A stretch of 64,000 nt of DNA from Peromyscus leucopus. Taxonomy: Eukaryota; Chordata; Mammalia; Rodentia; Cricetidae. The stretch covers positions 77,150,647 to 77,214,646 of the forward strand of contig NC_051069.1 in NCBI RefSeq assembly GCF_004664715.2, written 5' to 3'. The position numbers and the translations under genes were made by a program. This document shows positions 9,903 through 21,290 of the stretch, piece by piece (the stretch's first letter is position 1; the number at the start of each line of letters is the position of its first letter). The notes beneath the pieces are model-generated. The model saw only the letters and a program-made list of their open reading frames with translations. It did not search any database and was not told the DNA's origin.

Positions 9903-11255
9903 CTTCCCACACAAATATACCATGCTGCCCACCTCCAGTTCTACAAATGTGCTAACTTCTCTGCTGAAATGCAGAAGACATGACATTCAGTCAGTGACTG
10001 CTGAGTGCCTTCCTGGACCATCCCCATTAATACTCCAGGACTCAACAAGGGTTCTTTGCCTTCCTGGTGCTTTATCTGACTCTAGGCTGGGACATGCTCC
10101 TCCAAAATGCCCTTGCCTGTCACACTGGACTTAACATTCCTGATATCTTAACGAACTGACAAATGCTCCCATACTACCACAAAAATAGCACTCCACTCTA
10201 AAGTTGGTACTGGCATAGATACTATCAAAAACATGAGTTTCCACAGTGTGGGAGTAGAGAGGCTTCTAGATGCAATCCCTGTTTCATGACCCCTCCCTGA
10301 CCATGATCTATCTGCCCCTTCTAAATGAGTTGATGTGAGGCCTTGGAGAAATGAGAAAAGCCAGATTCCACAATATCAAATTCATGAACACCAAATGTCC
10401 CATTTTGTTGCTATCACATTTCTTGTGCTAAGAACTCTTGAAGAGAGAATCCATCTCACAACTGTATCCTCACAGAAGTAAAAGCACCACTGTGTTCATA
10501 AATTAAATGAATGTGTTGAACCTTCATACGTTTAATTACTTTGGTCTCTGAAATTCCATTTTGTATTTTTTCTTTAATCACAATTATTGTATATTTCAGT
10601 AAGGTTGCTCATCTTCAGTGAACAATGCTTATGAATAAGCAAAGATGTTTTCTGCTTACTTTGGCTCCAAAATGGAAGGATGCATCCCAGACCAAAAATC
10701 CAGCAATAACACTGGCTGAGAATGAAATTCCAGACACTTCAGTTGGCTCAGTTCTGACACCAAATCAAGACACAAGGTGTTGAGAGGGGGCCACACACAC
10801 ACTTGGATGAGGTCACTGTTCTGCATTTGACATTGATTGTGCTCTCTGGACTTACTTGCTGAGCTAAGAAGTTCTGAGTATATTACAGAGCGGTGGCAAG
10901 CCCAGAACTATGCCAGCATATCCAACCAACATCTATGTAGCAATGATCAGGACTCCTGCTTGCAACGAGATCCCTGCCCCCAACACAGCAATAATCTGAG
11001 AACTTTGAGCCTATTTCTCAAGCCAAATCATGCCCCAAAGACATTTCAGAACCTCTGTCTGTGGGAATATGCCCTCAGTTGCTCATGGGAATAGGTAATA
11101 AAATGGGGTAAGACCAATACACACAATTTTATTTCTAGACTATATAGACAAAACAGAAATAGTCTAAAGTTGACGAATTGTCTCAACTGTGCTATAGCAG
11201 TGATTTATATCTTGTGATCTTAATATTGCCTCCAAATGTGTGAAAGAAGGGACTG
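9903..11255. other. Unique sequence with no supported gene
   Basis: Frames of 70 codons (9922-10134) and 85 codons (10837-11094) occur. Neither shows a recognisable domain. The region is AT-leaning and CpG-poor. Confidence 0.45.
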
Positions 11256-11330
11256 CATCATTTCAAGTCATTTAATCCTGATGTCAAAATAGGTTCGAGC
11301 TATTTTATCAACTCTGCAGTTATGAACCGT
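11256..11330 (+). mobile_element. Possible MIR fragment
   Basis: TCATTTAATCCTGATGTCAA then AGGTTCGAGCTATTTTATCA mimics the MIR core order TTTAATCCTCACAA, GAGGTAGGTACTATTATC. Diverged and short, so only moderately supported. Confidence 0.45.
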
Positions 11331-12289
11331 ACTCTGATATGTATCGATGGACCATACTCTCCTTTGAAATACTCTCTCCCATGGCTCAAAGAGGAAATGC
11401 ATTAAAATCACTTGAGGACAAATTTAGACATATATTTAGACAGACAAAATATTAGGCAGCTGCTTGGTATGTAATTAAAATGCCACTGGTGGGAACCATT
11501 GGCTCCAGAAACAGTGAGGGAAACATAACCTTTCCCTCCAGGAAACCAATTCTATTGTCAGGCCCACTGAGAAAAGTGAAATAGTGATCTTACCATGCCT
11601 CTAGTAAAAGGTCCAGCTGAGGTCCAGCACCTGGTGAGCCACTGGCAGCTGGCCCGTAGCGGACTCAGAAGTGCCTCCAGAATGGGAGCTAGAAGGGTTA
11701 CAGGGGTATGCTCTGCTCATAACAAGGGGGGGAAGGGTCCCCTGCTCTGCTTGCTGCCTAATGCAGCTCCTGAGAATAAGTTGTAAGAGTTAACCTTGGA
11801 CTTGGACCCATAATTCTCTGCTTGTGCCTGTGCTTTAGAGAAGACACTGGTTAGAAAACTCTGGAGGTCATCAAGGCAACCTGGGCCTTGAGGAAAGCAT
11901 TATCCATTTTGGAGACCTGTTTGGAAGCCTAGGCTTGTCTTCAACTTGCTCCATCGCTGAAGAGAACCTTGAATACCTGATCCTCCTGGTAGACACATGA
12001 CACCATGTCCAGCCAGGTACTTTTCTTTATTTATACCCTAAAAATTCCAGAGTATCACTTAAGGTTTCCATTTAATGAAGGTCAGTTTATTCCATGGGTG
12101 AAGGCAATTGCTGTCTCTCCATATCCTTCTTCCCCTTTTTATGGAAAAATGACAAGAAGATCTAAATGTTAACTAACAAAATTAACTTTCACTTATGACT
12201 TGGCTTCAACAATTATCAACTTAGGGCCAGTATCGTTTCACCTCCCTCCCCAGACATACATGGAGATACTATTACTATCAGGAAAAGGG
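11331..12289. other. Unique sequence, nothing recognised
   Basis: A 63-codon frame at 11595-11786 lies here. No repeat family or exon signal was recognised. Confidence 0.4.
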
Positions 12290-12299
12290 GTGTAATGAA

Positions 12300-12512
12300 T
12301 ACAATTACTTTGAAAGGGTTTAGTATGTACCCAAATTGTAGGTGTGTTAGAGAGAGAGAAAGATGCTATAAAATAAATGTAACAAAAATATTAAAAGCTA
12401 GCAAGTCTTGGGAAAGGTCATGGGGTGGGGGTGGGGGGTATTTGTATAATTTTTGCAAAAGCTTTGTAAGTATACAATTATTTCAGATTAACAAAGCAAA
12501 AGTCTGTCTCCC
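12300..12512 (+). mobile_element. Ancient L1M 3' end
   Basis: It contains a GTGTTAGAGAGAGAGAAAG purine run, then ACAAAAATATTAAAAGCTAG, a G-rich block and TTTTGCAAAAGCTTTGTAAG followed by ATTATTTCAGATTAACAAAG. This order matches the 3' end of mammal-wide L1M subfamilies. An 87-codon frame across it is not a gene. Confidence 0.65.
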
Positions 12513-12999
12513 TCTCCTGAAGTCGGATGCTTCCTGTACCATGTTTTCTTTGCTATGATGTTCTCTTTATCCCTGCTTTGGGGTTTTCTCAGACAGCCTC
12601 GATTCTTGGTTCCTCTGTAAAGAACCTGATGTTATTTGTGTTGAAACCATGTTACTGACATTTTTATGGTGTTTAGTCTTTCTACCCAAGAACTTGTATG
12701 TTTCCCTTTGAGCAAATCCACTTCTGTGTTTTTCTGGATGTTTTACAGTTTCTCGTCTGAATTTTGAGCACTCTGTGCTTGCTTATTTTACTATTCTAAA
12801 TGCAGTATTCTCTTGCACTGTATCTACTATCAGGTCTCAATGTCTGTTTTGAATTTCCCAAATGAGAAGTTTTTAGATTGTTTTGTAACTATTCTGAGGT
12901 AGATATTTTTAACTGGTTTCCAGTATCTTAGCATTGTCAAGGTGTCACAAAATTTTCAAAACAAAATATTCTGTATTCACTTTAGTTAATAATTGCAAA
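12513..12999. other. Unique AT-rich sequence, nothing recognised
   Basis: T-rich sequence without a recognised family. It could include an old antisense transposon, but I saw no clear match. Confidence 0.4.
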
Positions 13000-13184
13000 A
13001 TGGGAGCTAGAAAGGTGGCTCTGAAGTTAACAGTACTTGCTGTTCTTGCTCAGGACCCAGGTTCAATTCCAAGTACCCTCATGTTGCCTCACAACCATTT
13101 GTAACTGGCCTCTCAGGGCACCAGGAATATACATGGTACACATGCAGGCAAAAACTCACATGCACAAAACAATTATTTTAGGAC
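13000..13184 (+). mobile_element. B2 SINE
   Basis: GGGAGCTAGAAAGGTGGCTC, then AACAGTACTTGCTGTTCTTG and CCCAGGTTCAATTCCAAGTA give the tRNA-like B2 head with a recognisable box B. The body is diverged and the tail is CACATGCACAAAACAATTAT. Confidence 0.88.
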
Positions 13185-14243
13185 TTGTAAATCCATGCTG
13201 CTATTATTACATGGGGGAAATAGTGAAGGGCTCTTGAATCTCGGGTATTAAACTGGTTAAAACCAGCACACAACAGATCACATCTGAAATCTGCAGAGGA
13301 CTTGTATCACCATAGATAAACAGAAGAGAAGCTGAGAAAAATAGTTTGACATGTAACAGAATCTTTAGCCTGTTAATGGCATCAACATACACAAAGAAAG
13401 CATATGTGAACCAGTTCTCTGAGAGTATGAATATTCCAAAATGAAAATGTGACATAAAGAGGCATAAGTCGTAGGACTAACAATGAGCTCCCATAGTACC
13501 GTGTCTTAAGACATCTTACACGATCCTGTCTTTCACACCACTGCTTCCATATTTACTCAGTGCTGGGAGCAAAAGTCTTTGCCAGCTGTCAAGCACCCAC
13601 ACTGCTTCTTACTAAGAACAAATCAGTTGCCCTGGGGCATACACACCAGTCTGCCATGAGCCCATGGGGACACCTTCAACCAGTGCTGACCCAGCACTGC
13701 CTGTCCATGAGCTCATCAGGAACTGCCTTGTGCCTCTCAAACTCAACATCTGAGAAAAACTGGACATCTGAGAGAGATGAAAAACCATAAAAACTAATTA
13801 ATGTGGCTTTGTGTCTGCAAAGACGTTGGAAAGGCCTCTATTACTTTTACTCAGCGATGAGGAAATACTTGGCTTTTCCAGACCAATAAATGGGTTTCTA
13901 AGCAAGAATCAAGGTGAACCATTGACTGCTGGGATTCCCTAGGCCTGCAAGATGCCCCAGCTGGGGGCAGTAGAAGGAAGAAGCCCTGCACTAAGACAGG
14001 TTAGAGCCAGGGATGTAAGTGAGCCAAGTACTATGCAAACAAGACGAAGTTCTAATGGAAAGAGCAGATTTTCCCAAGTCACAGCAGTGAATGGCACCTG
14101 AGTCACATAACTCTCAAAACCTCAGCAATCTGGTGGCAGTTCTTCTCCACTAGAGGAGATTTAGTGGGATCGGCAGGAGCTTCACTTCAAAGTCATACTA
14201 ATTTAAAACTATTCTCCAGAACAACCTTACCAAGTACCTTGGC
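13185..14243. other. Unique sequence with no supported gene
   Basis: An 82-codon antisense frame (13207-13455) and a 76-codon plus-strand frame (13560-13790) are present without motifs or splice context. No repeats recognised. Confidence 0.45.

Positions 14244-14272
<29 letters not shown>
14244..14272. repeat. Poly(T) tract
   Basis: 29 consecutive T residues. It may be the A tail of an antisense retrocopy, but the adjoining sequence did not resolve to a family. Confidence 0.9.
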
Positions 14273-14274
<2 letters not shown>

Positions 14275-14827
14275 ATTAAAGGGAGAAATTCAATGGGATT
14301 AGGTAGTTTGACTTCTTGCCTAGAGTTTGACATTTTACGTAGCCAAGCAAAGAAGTGTGTTACTCAAAGAAGTCTCTCAGAACAAAATTATTTTGAGAAC
14401 AAAGCTGAAATCTGCTTCCAACTTACTCTTTACTGCTAAATTTCCCTTGAAAATTTCATCTCCACTTTTATAAGCCCAATATATTTCCTACTTAATTTCT
14501 TCTTGAGACTCTTAAGGTCAAAAACTTTAAGAGCTAGATTATAATAAGTGATGCCGAATTATATTAAACCTGTAAAACTAAAATCTGGCTAAAACCTATG
14601 GCTTTGCTAAAATAAATAAGTGGTTTTATTAGCAAATTGAACAGCACATTTAGAAAGGGTCAAGCCTTCTATTCTGTTTATTAACACTGGCTTTCATCTC
14701 TACCCCAACTGCTCTCACTCTGCCAACTAGAAACACTGAATAGACTCCTGGGGCCTTATTGGGGTTCAGCAGACATTCTTGAAGTTACTAAATGGACTTT
14801 TTCCCAGGATACTGTGCATCCTCAGAT

Positions 14828-15212
14828 TTAGAAGTTGTCTCAGTTACTGCCCTCTTGCTGGGAAGAGACACGATGACCAAGGCAATTCTTATAAAAGAAA
14901 ACATCTAATTGGGGGCTTGTTCACAGTTCCAGAGGGTTAGTCTATGATTATCATGGCAGGAAGGGTGGTTGCAAGCAGGCAGGCAAGGGGCTGAAAGCTT
15001 ACATACTGATCCATAGACATCAGGCAACGAGAGAGAGAAAGAGAGACAGAGACAGAGAGACAGGTGGGATTCTGAAACATCAAAGCCTACCTCTAGTGAC
15101 ACACCTCCTCTAACAAGGCCACACCTCCTAACCCTTCCCAAATAGTCCCATTAACCAGAGACCAAGCATTCAAATACATGAGCCTGTGAGGGCCATTCTC
15201 ATTCAAACTTCC
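14828..15212 (+). mobile_element. URR1-like rodent repeat, copy 2
   Basis: It shows CTCAGTTACTGCCCTCTTGC, a GAAGAGACACGATGACCAAG block, TATCATGGCAGG, CAACAAGGCCACACCTCC-like text and a final GGGCCATTCTCATTCAAACT. This copy has a GA-rich and ACAGAGAC insertion near 15030-15062. The antisense 78-codon frame is spurious. Confidence 0.75.
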
Positions 15213-15419
15213 ATAGAAGATAACTGTTTTCTTCATGTGCAAACTCTTCTTTCATTGTCACAAAGACAAAAAGAAGGAAGGAAGTAGTATTATGTTAATA
15301 AACTTACCCTTTGACCCTGCAGCTTACTTTGCCAAAATAAGATACACAGAGTAGCTGGGAAGACCAAAGTTCTACTCATTGTCCTAACATTATACTTTCT
15401 CCCTGATGACTATGGATTA
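15213..15419. other. Unique sequence, nothing recognised
   Basis: No repeat or exon signal is visible. Confidence 0.4.
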
Positions 15420-15542
15420 AAGTCAGGTCATCCAACCTAGGTGGCAAGTGCCTTTTTCCACTGAGCCATCTCAGCAGCCTTCCAAACTCCCAGTCCTCTG
15501 ACCACCATCTCCCAAGTGCTAGGATTACAGATATTTGACGTA
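15420..15542 (-). mobile_element. Degenerate B4/B1 SINE, antisense
   Basis: The first half has CCACTGAGCCATCTCAGCAG, the reverse complement of a B2/B4 head. The second has CTCCCAAGTGCTAGGATTAC, the reverse complement of a B1. Two overlapping insertions or one scrambled B4 would both fit. Confidence 0.6.
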
Positions 15543-17217
15543 CTTTTATTTAGCCTATAGAGTTAACTTTCTGATTGTGCAATGTCACTTAACAGCTTGT
15601 TTTCCTTTTGCTAGACCCTCCTTTGGTGTCTCCTCCACCTCACCAGCTCCACCCTGACACTCCTTTATAAAGCCTCTCATGCTCTGCTAAGTTCCCCAAA
15701 ATTTGTTTTCCTGCTCCCTTCTCATTCCTCTACTTTCTAAATGAGCTGGGTTTACTTTATGTTAAAGGGCATCTCATTGCTCTGAGCCACTACCAAGTCT
15801 CACATGACTGTGAATTACTAACAGGCATGCAGGTGCAACTGGGGGATCCCCGTGGAGTCCAAACTGATATGAGGCTAGACATGGAGCCACAGGGGTATAC
15901 ACTCATCTCCTGTCTAGTGGAAGGAGAATATATAGAGAGAGACATTAGATCCCATATGAGGAAAGTCATCTTATGTGAAGAATGTGGAAGGGGGACAATG
16001 GAAGAGAGGATGTAGATTTGCTTGGTCAGACAGACCCCTGAAGAAGGAATCTCCCCTTTTCTAAGGCAGTGCTGGGCTGTAGTAAATGGCAGTGGTTCCT
16101 TTGGAGTAGACAGCAACAGAGCAAAGAATAGCTTTCTCCTTAATTTACCTCATGAGCAGAGAACACCAGCAGAATTTCTGGGGGGCAGTAGGGCTTGTGT
16201 CCCATGAGCTTAGAAAGAAACTTGCCTTGGGCTTCCCAGAAAAGAACTGGCAAGTGGTGATCCCATCTGAGCAGGTGCGAGCAAGAGACCAAAGACCAAG
16301 ATTCCAACTATTCCCATGACCTCAGTACACTCGGGAGGAGCAAGGCCCAAAGACATCACTCTGGGTTTCTGTCATGTACTCATCCCAAATACAGACTCAC
16401 CCTCACATTCTAATGATGGAAAGCAGAAAGGTGAAAGGGCACGGCTCCCCACCCCCTCCACCTCTTTCCTCTTCCTCCTTTAAGAAATAGACCAAATAAA
16501 CATTGTTCTAAACACACACACACATCCTGTCACTGGGATGTCAGAAGACAGGGAGAGGACCTTGCACACAGTGGAAATGCCTTGACTTGTTCAGATGTTG
16601 GTGTCAAGTGTAACTTTTCCTCTCAACTTAGAGCAGTATTGTCTAAACATTTTCTTATTAATTTCCAGGTGGAATTTTAATGCCATAGGTTTACCATACA
16701 GACATGTATGAGTTGTAGGTATCACCAGGCTTCATGAATTTACATTTATTTATTTTTATATTAATTTTATATTCCTCTAAGAACTAATATTCATGCCTCT
16801 GGCGGGTGTTGGCAATTCTTACCCCACAGGAGTGAGAATACAGATACCTTTTCCTCCCACAGAAGCTTGGAGCTTGGCCCTGTAAGCCTGCACCCATCTG
16901 AGGTTCAGATTTTCCTCTACTGCAACCAGAGGCATGTGCATATACCCTTACAGATCTAAAATGTCCCATATACACAGCTGGAGTGGGATCCACTTGATCA
17001 CTGCATTTTCAAACCAGCTGGCTTCTAATTGGCAGATCTCTCCAAAGCAAATTCAGTTTTGTTTTTCTTCTAACACTATAGATGCTTGCTCAAATGTAAT
17101 CACAAATATTTATTCATGTTTAGACACACAATGGGCTTCTTGGGATATTACAATCTAATCACCTTATGCCTGTGAATTAGAAACTCTAACGTCTTTTTTT
17201 TTTCTTTTGATGTTGGA

Positions 17218-17218
<1 letters not shown>
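15543..17218. other. Unique sequence with no supported gene
   Basis: The longest frame here is 108 codons antisense at 15790-16116 with overlapping 62-codon and 61-codon plus-strand frames. None has a recognisable domain. A short CA run at 16513-16525 is present. Confidence 0.45.

Positions 17219-17240
<22 letters not shown>
17219..17240. repeat. Short (GT)n run
   Basis: 22 bp of GT, first of a GT cluster that precedes two antisense B4 SINEs. Confidence 0.9.
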
Positions 17241-17249
<9 letters not shown>

Positions 17250-17307
17250 ATTTATTTAGTGTGTATGTGGGTATGTGCTGCATACCTGTGAATATTCTCA
17301 TGTCACT

Positions 17308-17330
17308 GTGTGTGCATGTGTGTGTGTGTA

Positions 17331-17374
<44 letters not shown>

Positions 17375-17460
17375 CATGTGGGTTCTGGGGATTGAACTCG
17401 GGTCATCAGGCTCAACAACAGGAACATTTACACACTACCCATCTTACCCATCCCTGAACA
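17308..17460 (-). mobile_element. B4 SINE remnant with (GT)n, antisense
   Basis: A GT run to 17373 is followed by GTTCTGGGGATTGAACTCGG and CATCAGGCTCAACAACAGGA, the reverse complement of a B4 head. The GT run is the element's expanded CA-rich tail. The plus-strand cysteine-valine frames here come from the microsatellite. Confidence 0.8.
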
Positions 17461-17515
17461 TGTTTTTAAGTAATGAGCTTGAAACTTTGTTGTTTTTTTT
17501 TTTATTTTATTACAT

Positions 17516-17715
17516 TTGTGTGTGTGTGTGTGTGTGTGTGTCTGTGTCTGTGTCTGTGTCTGTCTGTCTGTCTGTGTGTCTGTGCCTGTCACAGCTGACT
17601 TGTAGAGGTCAGAGGACAACTGTGAAACTTGATTCTCTTTTTCCACCATGTGGATCAGGGGCTGGAACCTGGATCATCAGGTTTGGCAGCAGGCACCTTT
17701 ATCTGTAGCCATCCA
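17516..17715 (-). mobile_element. B4 SINE with (GT)n and (TCTG)n, antisense
   Basis: A GT then TGTC/TCTG tract to about 17580 leads into GAGGTCAGAGGACAACTGTG, TTTTTCCACCATGTGGATCA and CAGGTTTGGCAGCAGGCACC, the reverse complement of B4. It is a second, separate copy downstream of the one at 17308. Confidence 0.85.
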
Positions 17716-18686
17716 ACTTCACACTTTTAAAGAACACAGGCGTGAAGTAAAGCACCACCTAAGTAACCCGGTGAAGAAGAAGCATCAGGATTTTTAACAA
17801 TAATCTATTCCTATAAGAGAAGGAATTTAAAAAGAAAAAAAAAAAACCTAAGAAGCATACATAATCAACTGCCAAGTATTGTCTAAGCACACTGAGCTGC
17901 TAGAATGGGTTGGGGTAAGTGGTGGCTACCCAGGAGGTGATCTCCCTCCCAGGACATGAACACCACAACAACAGTGAATTAAAGAGACAATGGCACACTG
18001 GCTGAGAGGCGGCCAGAGCAGCACACGCTGTGCAGGCAGAAGTGTGGTGCAGAAGCCTGAAGCGGGGGCTGCCCACTGGAGTGAAGATCCTGAGGAGGAG
18101 CCATGCTCACCGCTACTTGATGGAACAATAACACGAGCATGGAGTGCCTGGTGACTTGGAACAGACTCGCCAATGGGCAGGACCTGGACGAGACCACCCA
18201 GTGACGAAGGTAAGCACAGAGGGTGGGCCTTCCATCCCACTTCAGATCCTCAGTCATAGAACACCCCAACCCACACATCCGCCACCCCCACATGGAAAGA
18301 ATGATCCAGAAAATCACCAGAGATGAGGTTATAACTGGCTGGTGTGGGAAGGCTCAGACTGGGAAATTCTGGCAGAAAGTTGAGTCCTCACCCAGAAGTC
18401 TCTCTCTCTCTCTCAGACAAAAAGGCAAACTAATTTAATGTGTTTGAATTACTAAGACTAGCAGCCCTCCCCTCAACCTTCAGAGGTTATTATAAGAGGG
18501 AGAGAAAGGTGTGGGGAGGAAGGGAGAAACCTCCTTCTTCCCAACCAGGCAGGAGCTAGCTGTTTGGTTTTGCTTGTATCTTACTGAACAGGCTCTGATG
18601 ACCACCCTTCTTCCTCCACACCTATTCTCTAATCTTCCCTCTATTACTTCTCATATCTATATCCCATCTGTTTTCCTCTCTCATTC
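17716..18686. other. Unique sequence with no supported gene
   Basis: Two overlapping antisense frames of 104 and 112 codons at 17926-18317 have no recognisable domain. GC content is slightly higher near 17980-18180. A short CT run lies at 18400-18415. Confidence 0.45.
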
Positions 18687-18861
18687 ACTCACTCTTTCCT
18701 TTTTTCTCATTCTGTCCTTATTTTACCTTTTAATTATTAATACCTTTAGCTCTAAAGAATTATGAAGTACATGTTTCCTGGTCAGTACACTATGAGGCTG
18801 TCTCTGAACCTCTAAACACACCATCGAAGTATCCAAGTGGCATTTACTGCAAGTTAACACA
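18687..18861 (+). repeat. Direct repeat, copy A (about 175 bp)
   Basis: It shares long runs with copy B at 19184, including TTTAATTATTAATACCTTTA, GCTCTAAAGAATTATGAAGT, CAGTACACTATG and TACTGCAAGTTAAC. The copies differ at scattered bases and small indels. Copy A is followed by unrelated sequence, and B by L1-like sequence. The family is not recognised. Confidence 0.85.
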
Positions 18862-19183
18862 GCGACTTGTGCTAGAGACCGCTACTGCGGTCTGCTTCCT
18901 CTCTAAAAGCAGTCAGGAACATAAACCCGAGTGAAGATAACTCCCAGGGAGACTCACATCAATTGAAAAAAAAAAAACCATAAAATGGGGGAAAGAGAAA
19001 ATAAAAACCAGAGGACACATTTTCCAAAGCAAAAGAAACATAGACACCAACCAACCAACCAGAAGCCAGTGACTACAACAGCTCACAACTCCTTCATGGA
19101 TAGCAAAGACACGGAGATAAAGGAAAGGATTTCAAAGTCTTAGATTTTAAAAGGAACAAAGACCTCATTGAAGACTCAAGTCT

Positions 19184-19356
19184 TCACTCTTTTTCCTCCT
19201 TTCCCATTCTGTCCTTACTTAACTTTTTAATTATTAATACCTTTAGCTCTAAAGAATTATGAAGTACATATTTCCTAGTCAGTACACTATGGGGCTGTCT
19301 TTGAACCTCTAGACACACAACCAAAATATCCAAGTGCCCTGTACTGCAAGTTAACT
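19184..19356 (+). repeat. Direct repeat, copy B (about 175 bp)
   Basis: Second copy of the 18687 repeat, about 500 bp downstream in the same orientation. The 3' flank leads after some 70 bp into a sequence resembling the region before L1 ORF1. One reading is that these are units of an old L1 5' end. Confidence 0.85.
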
Positions 19357-19424
19357 CCATTTATCGTCAATTCAGGACCTGAACAAAAAAAAGTAGCCAA
19401 ATAGATTAAACAATAAGCAATTTA

Positions 19425-19676
19425 GAGGAGAAATTCAGAAACATGGAGGGGGAAATTCAACAAGGAAAAAGAACCAAACAGAAATTCTGGAAATGAATCA
19501 ACCTGTCAATGAAATAAATATCACAATGACAGTGTCATCAACAGACTGAGAAGAAAAATGAATTTCATGGATGTAAGTCAAGGTTGAGACAATAATACAT
19601 TCAGAAACATAGAAAGAAAAAGTAATAGTCATGACTGAACCTTCTGAGAACACTGGGAAACATTCAAAAGAGCATG
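19425..19676 (+). mobile_element. L1 ORF1-region fragment, part 1
   Basis: GAAATTCTGGAAATGAATCA, then AAATAAATATCACAATGACA and ATCAACAGACTGAGAAGAAA track the start of L1 ORF1. No intact frame remains. The last 6 bp (AGCATG, 19671-19676) are duplicated by the LTR insertion that follows, and the L1 resumes at 19987. Confidence 0.65.
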
Positions 19677-19980
19677 TGTAGTGGGTAGCCATTCCAGCTT
19701 GGATCTGGAAGGAAGTTCCAACCCCCATTGAGACTCTGGCAACTGTCATGCCTATGAGGCGAGGCGGGGCGAGGGGAGGCGCCTGGAGACCCAAGAGCTG
19801 GATGGGCCAGCGCTCTCTCTGTGCCGGGACGCTGAATTGTGCAGAGCTCCAGAGAACACCGCTGGACTGCGATACACCTTCCCCAGACCCTGCGACCTAC
19901 CTTTCACTTAATTTGTGAGTTACGCCATTAAATAAATATCCTTTTAACTATGTGGAGTGGCCAAAATAATTTCTCCAACA
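19677..19980 (+). mobile_element. Solo LTR of a class II (ERVK-type) retroelement
   Basis: The element is 304 bp, begins TGTAGTGG, ends CCAACA and is flanked by perfect 6-bp duplications AGCATG at 19671-19676 and 19981-19986. A 6-bp duplication and TG/CA ends are typical of ERVK integrases. AATAAA at about 19930 near the right end suggests plus orientation. The GC- and CpG-rich core (GGCGAGGCGGGGCGAGGGGA) stands out against AT-rich L1 DNA. I see no internal region, so it is a recombined solo LTR. Confidence 0.93.
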
Positions 19981-19986
19981 AGCATG

Positions 19987-20277
19987 CTTAAGAATTCATG
20001 GGGTAGAAGAAGGAACTGAGATGAAATTTAAAAACATGGACAATTTATTCAATTAAATTAAAGCACAGAACTTCCAAGATCTAGAGGGGGGAAAGTGGGT
20101 ACAAGAGGTATTGAGAATCCTAAATAGACAAGATCAGAGAAAAAGTCCTCATGTCATATAATCAAGATGTCAAAAATACAAAGCAAAAAAAAATATTAAA
20201 ACTGCTAATAAAAACTGTCAATTAACAAAGAGAGAAACATCAAGGTGATATGAGATCTTTCAGTGGCAACTAAAAGA
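19987..20277 (+). mobile_element. L1 ORF1-region fragment, part 2
   Basis: After the LTR the L1 continues with stretches similar to the middle of ORF1 (ATCAAGATGTCAAAAATACA, AAATATTAAAACTGCTAATA). The frame is broken. It ends at a GA-rich simple repeat. Confidence 0.6.
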
Positions 20278-20360
20278 GAGAGAGAAAGAAAGAGAGAGAA
20301 GAAGGAAGGAAAAAAGGAAGGAAGAATGAAGGAAGGAAGGAAAGGAGGAGGGAAGGAAGA
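20278..20360. repeat. GA and GGAA purine-rich simple repeat
   Basis: A GAGA run passes into GGAAGGAA repeats with interruptions. All purines on the plus strand over about 80 bp. Confidence 0.9.
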
Positions 20361-20465
20361 AAAAAGACAAAGAATTACATATTTAACGTATTTCAAGCCA
20401 TTAAAGTAAATCCCTACCAAGAAAGATTACTATATTCAGAATAGTTATCTTTTAAAATGGATAGA
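20361..20465 (+). mobile_element. L1 ORF1 3' fragment
   Basis: TTACTATATTCAGAATAGTT then ATCTTTTAAAATGGATAGAA resembles the L1 ORF1 stretch that follows in order. It ends at a SINE. Confidence 0.5.
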
Positions 20466-20640
20466 AGGGCCAGGTAAGATGGCTCATGAGGTCAAACTTC
20501 TTACCTCTAAGCCTGAAGACTTGAGTTTCCTCCCCAGAGCCTACATAGTCAGGAAACAGAGAACAGAGGATGCTAACACTCACCTTGCACTCTCTCTTTT
20601 ATACAATGTAGAGCAACAAGCCCATGGAATGGTATCACCA
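20466..20640 (+). mobile_element. Degenerate B3/B4-type SINE
   Basis: GGGCCAGGTAAGATGGCTCA is a B2/B4 head, followed by a diverged body (CCTGAAGACTTGAGTTTCCT, CCCCAGAGCCTACATAGTCA). It sits within the L1 mosaic. Confidence 0.65.
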
Positions 20641-20964
20641 GATTTAGGGTGGGTTTTTCCATCTCATTTAGCCCATTCTACCAAGTTCCTCAAAGACACA
20701 CCGGAGATTAGCCTCCAGGGTGATTTTAAATCCCACTAAGTGACCATCAGGCTTAATTGTCACAGTGGCATGTAAGTGACATCTAGCTTAACTCTTACGC
20801 AGCATGTAAATGACAGATTTTAGAGAATGTTCCATCTGCTACTAAAAAATGTTTATTTGGTATCTGTTGAGTGGACTATTTTACAGATATTAGTTAAATG
20901 CAGTTAGTCTATGATATAAGTTGTTTCTTCATTGAGTTTTTAGTTTGGAGACACCTACAGAATA
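20641..20964. other. AT-rich sequence between L1 pieces, nothing recognised
   Basis: No clear repeat match. It may be diverged L1. Confidence 0.4.
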
Positions 20965-21290
20965 TTGACTTAAAATTTCTCAATAAAGTATTTGCAAACT
21001 GAATTAAAGTACACATTAAGAATATTATACATTATGACCCAGTTGTTTCATCCCAGAGATGCAAAGATAGGTTCGGATAAACAAATCAATAAATACAGTA
21101 AAACACATACATACATACATACATACATACATACATACATACACACACATACATACATACATAGACCGAAGTCTCTTGATCATTTCAATAAACACAGAAG
21201 ATGCATTTGATAAAGTTCAACATGCTTTTATGATGTAAGAATGGATGAAACAGGAAAAGAAACCTCAGCATCATAAAGGTTACATAGAGG
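20965..21290 (+). mobile_element. L1 ORF2 (reverse transcriptase region) fragment
   Basis: It carries the order TTTCATCCCAGAGATGCAAA, ATAAACAAATCAATAAATAC, then, after a CATA insertion, CATTTGATAAAGTTCAACAT, which is the region of L1 ORF2 around the reverse transcriptase core. It is split by a (CATA)n expansion at 21106-21163. The frame is broken. Confidence 0.72.
21106..21163. repeat. (CATA)n microsatellite within L1
   Basis: About 58 bp of CATA/ACAT with a short CACACA interruption. It grew inside an L1 ORF2 segment. Confidence 0.95.

Noticed and set aside
17310..17708. 132-codon cysteine-valine frame
   Set aside because: Translation of two GT microsatellites plus antisense B4 SINEs.
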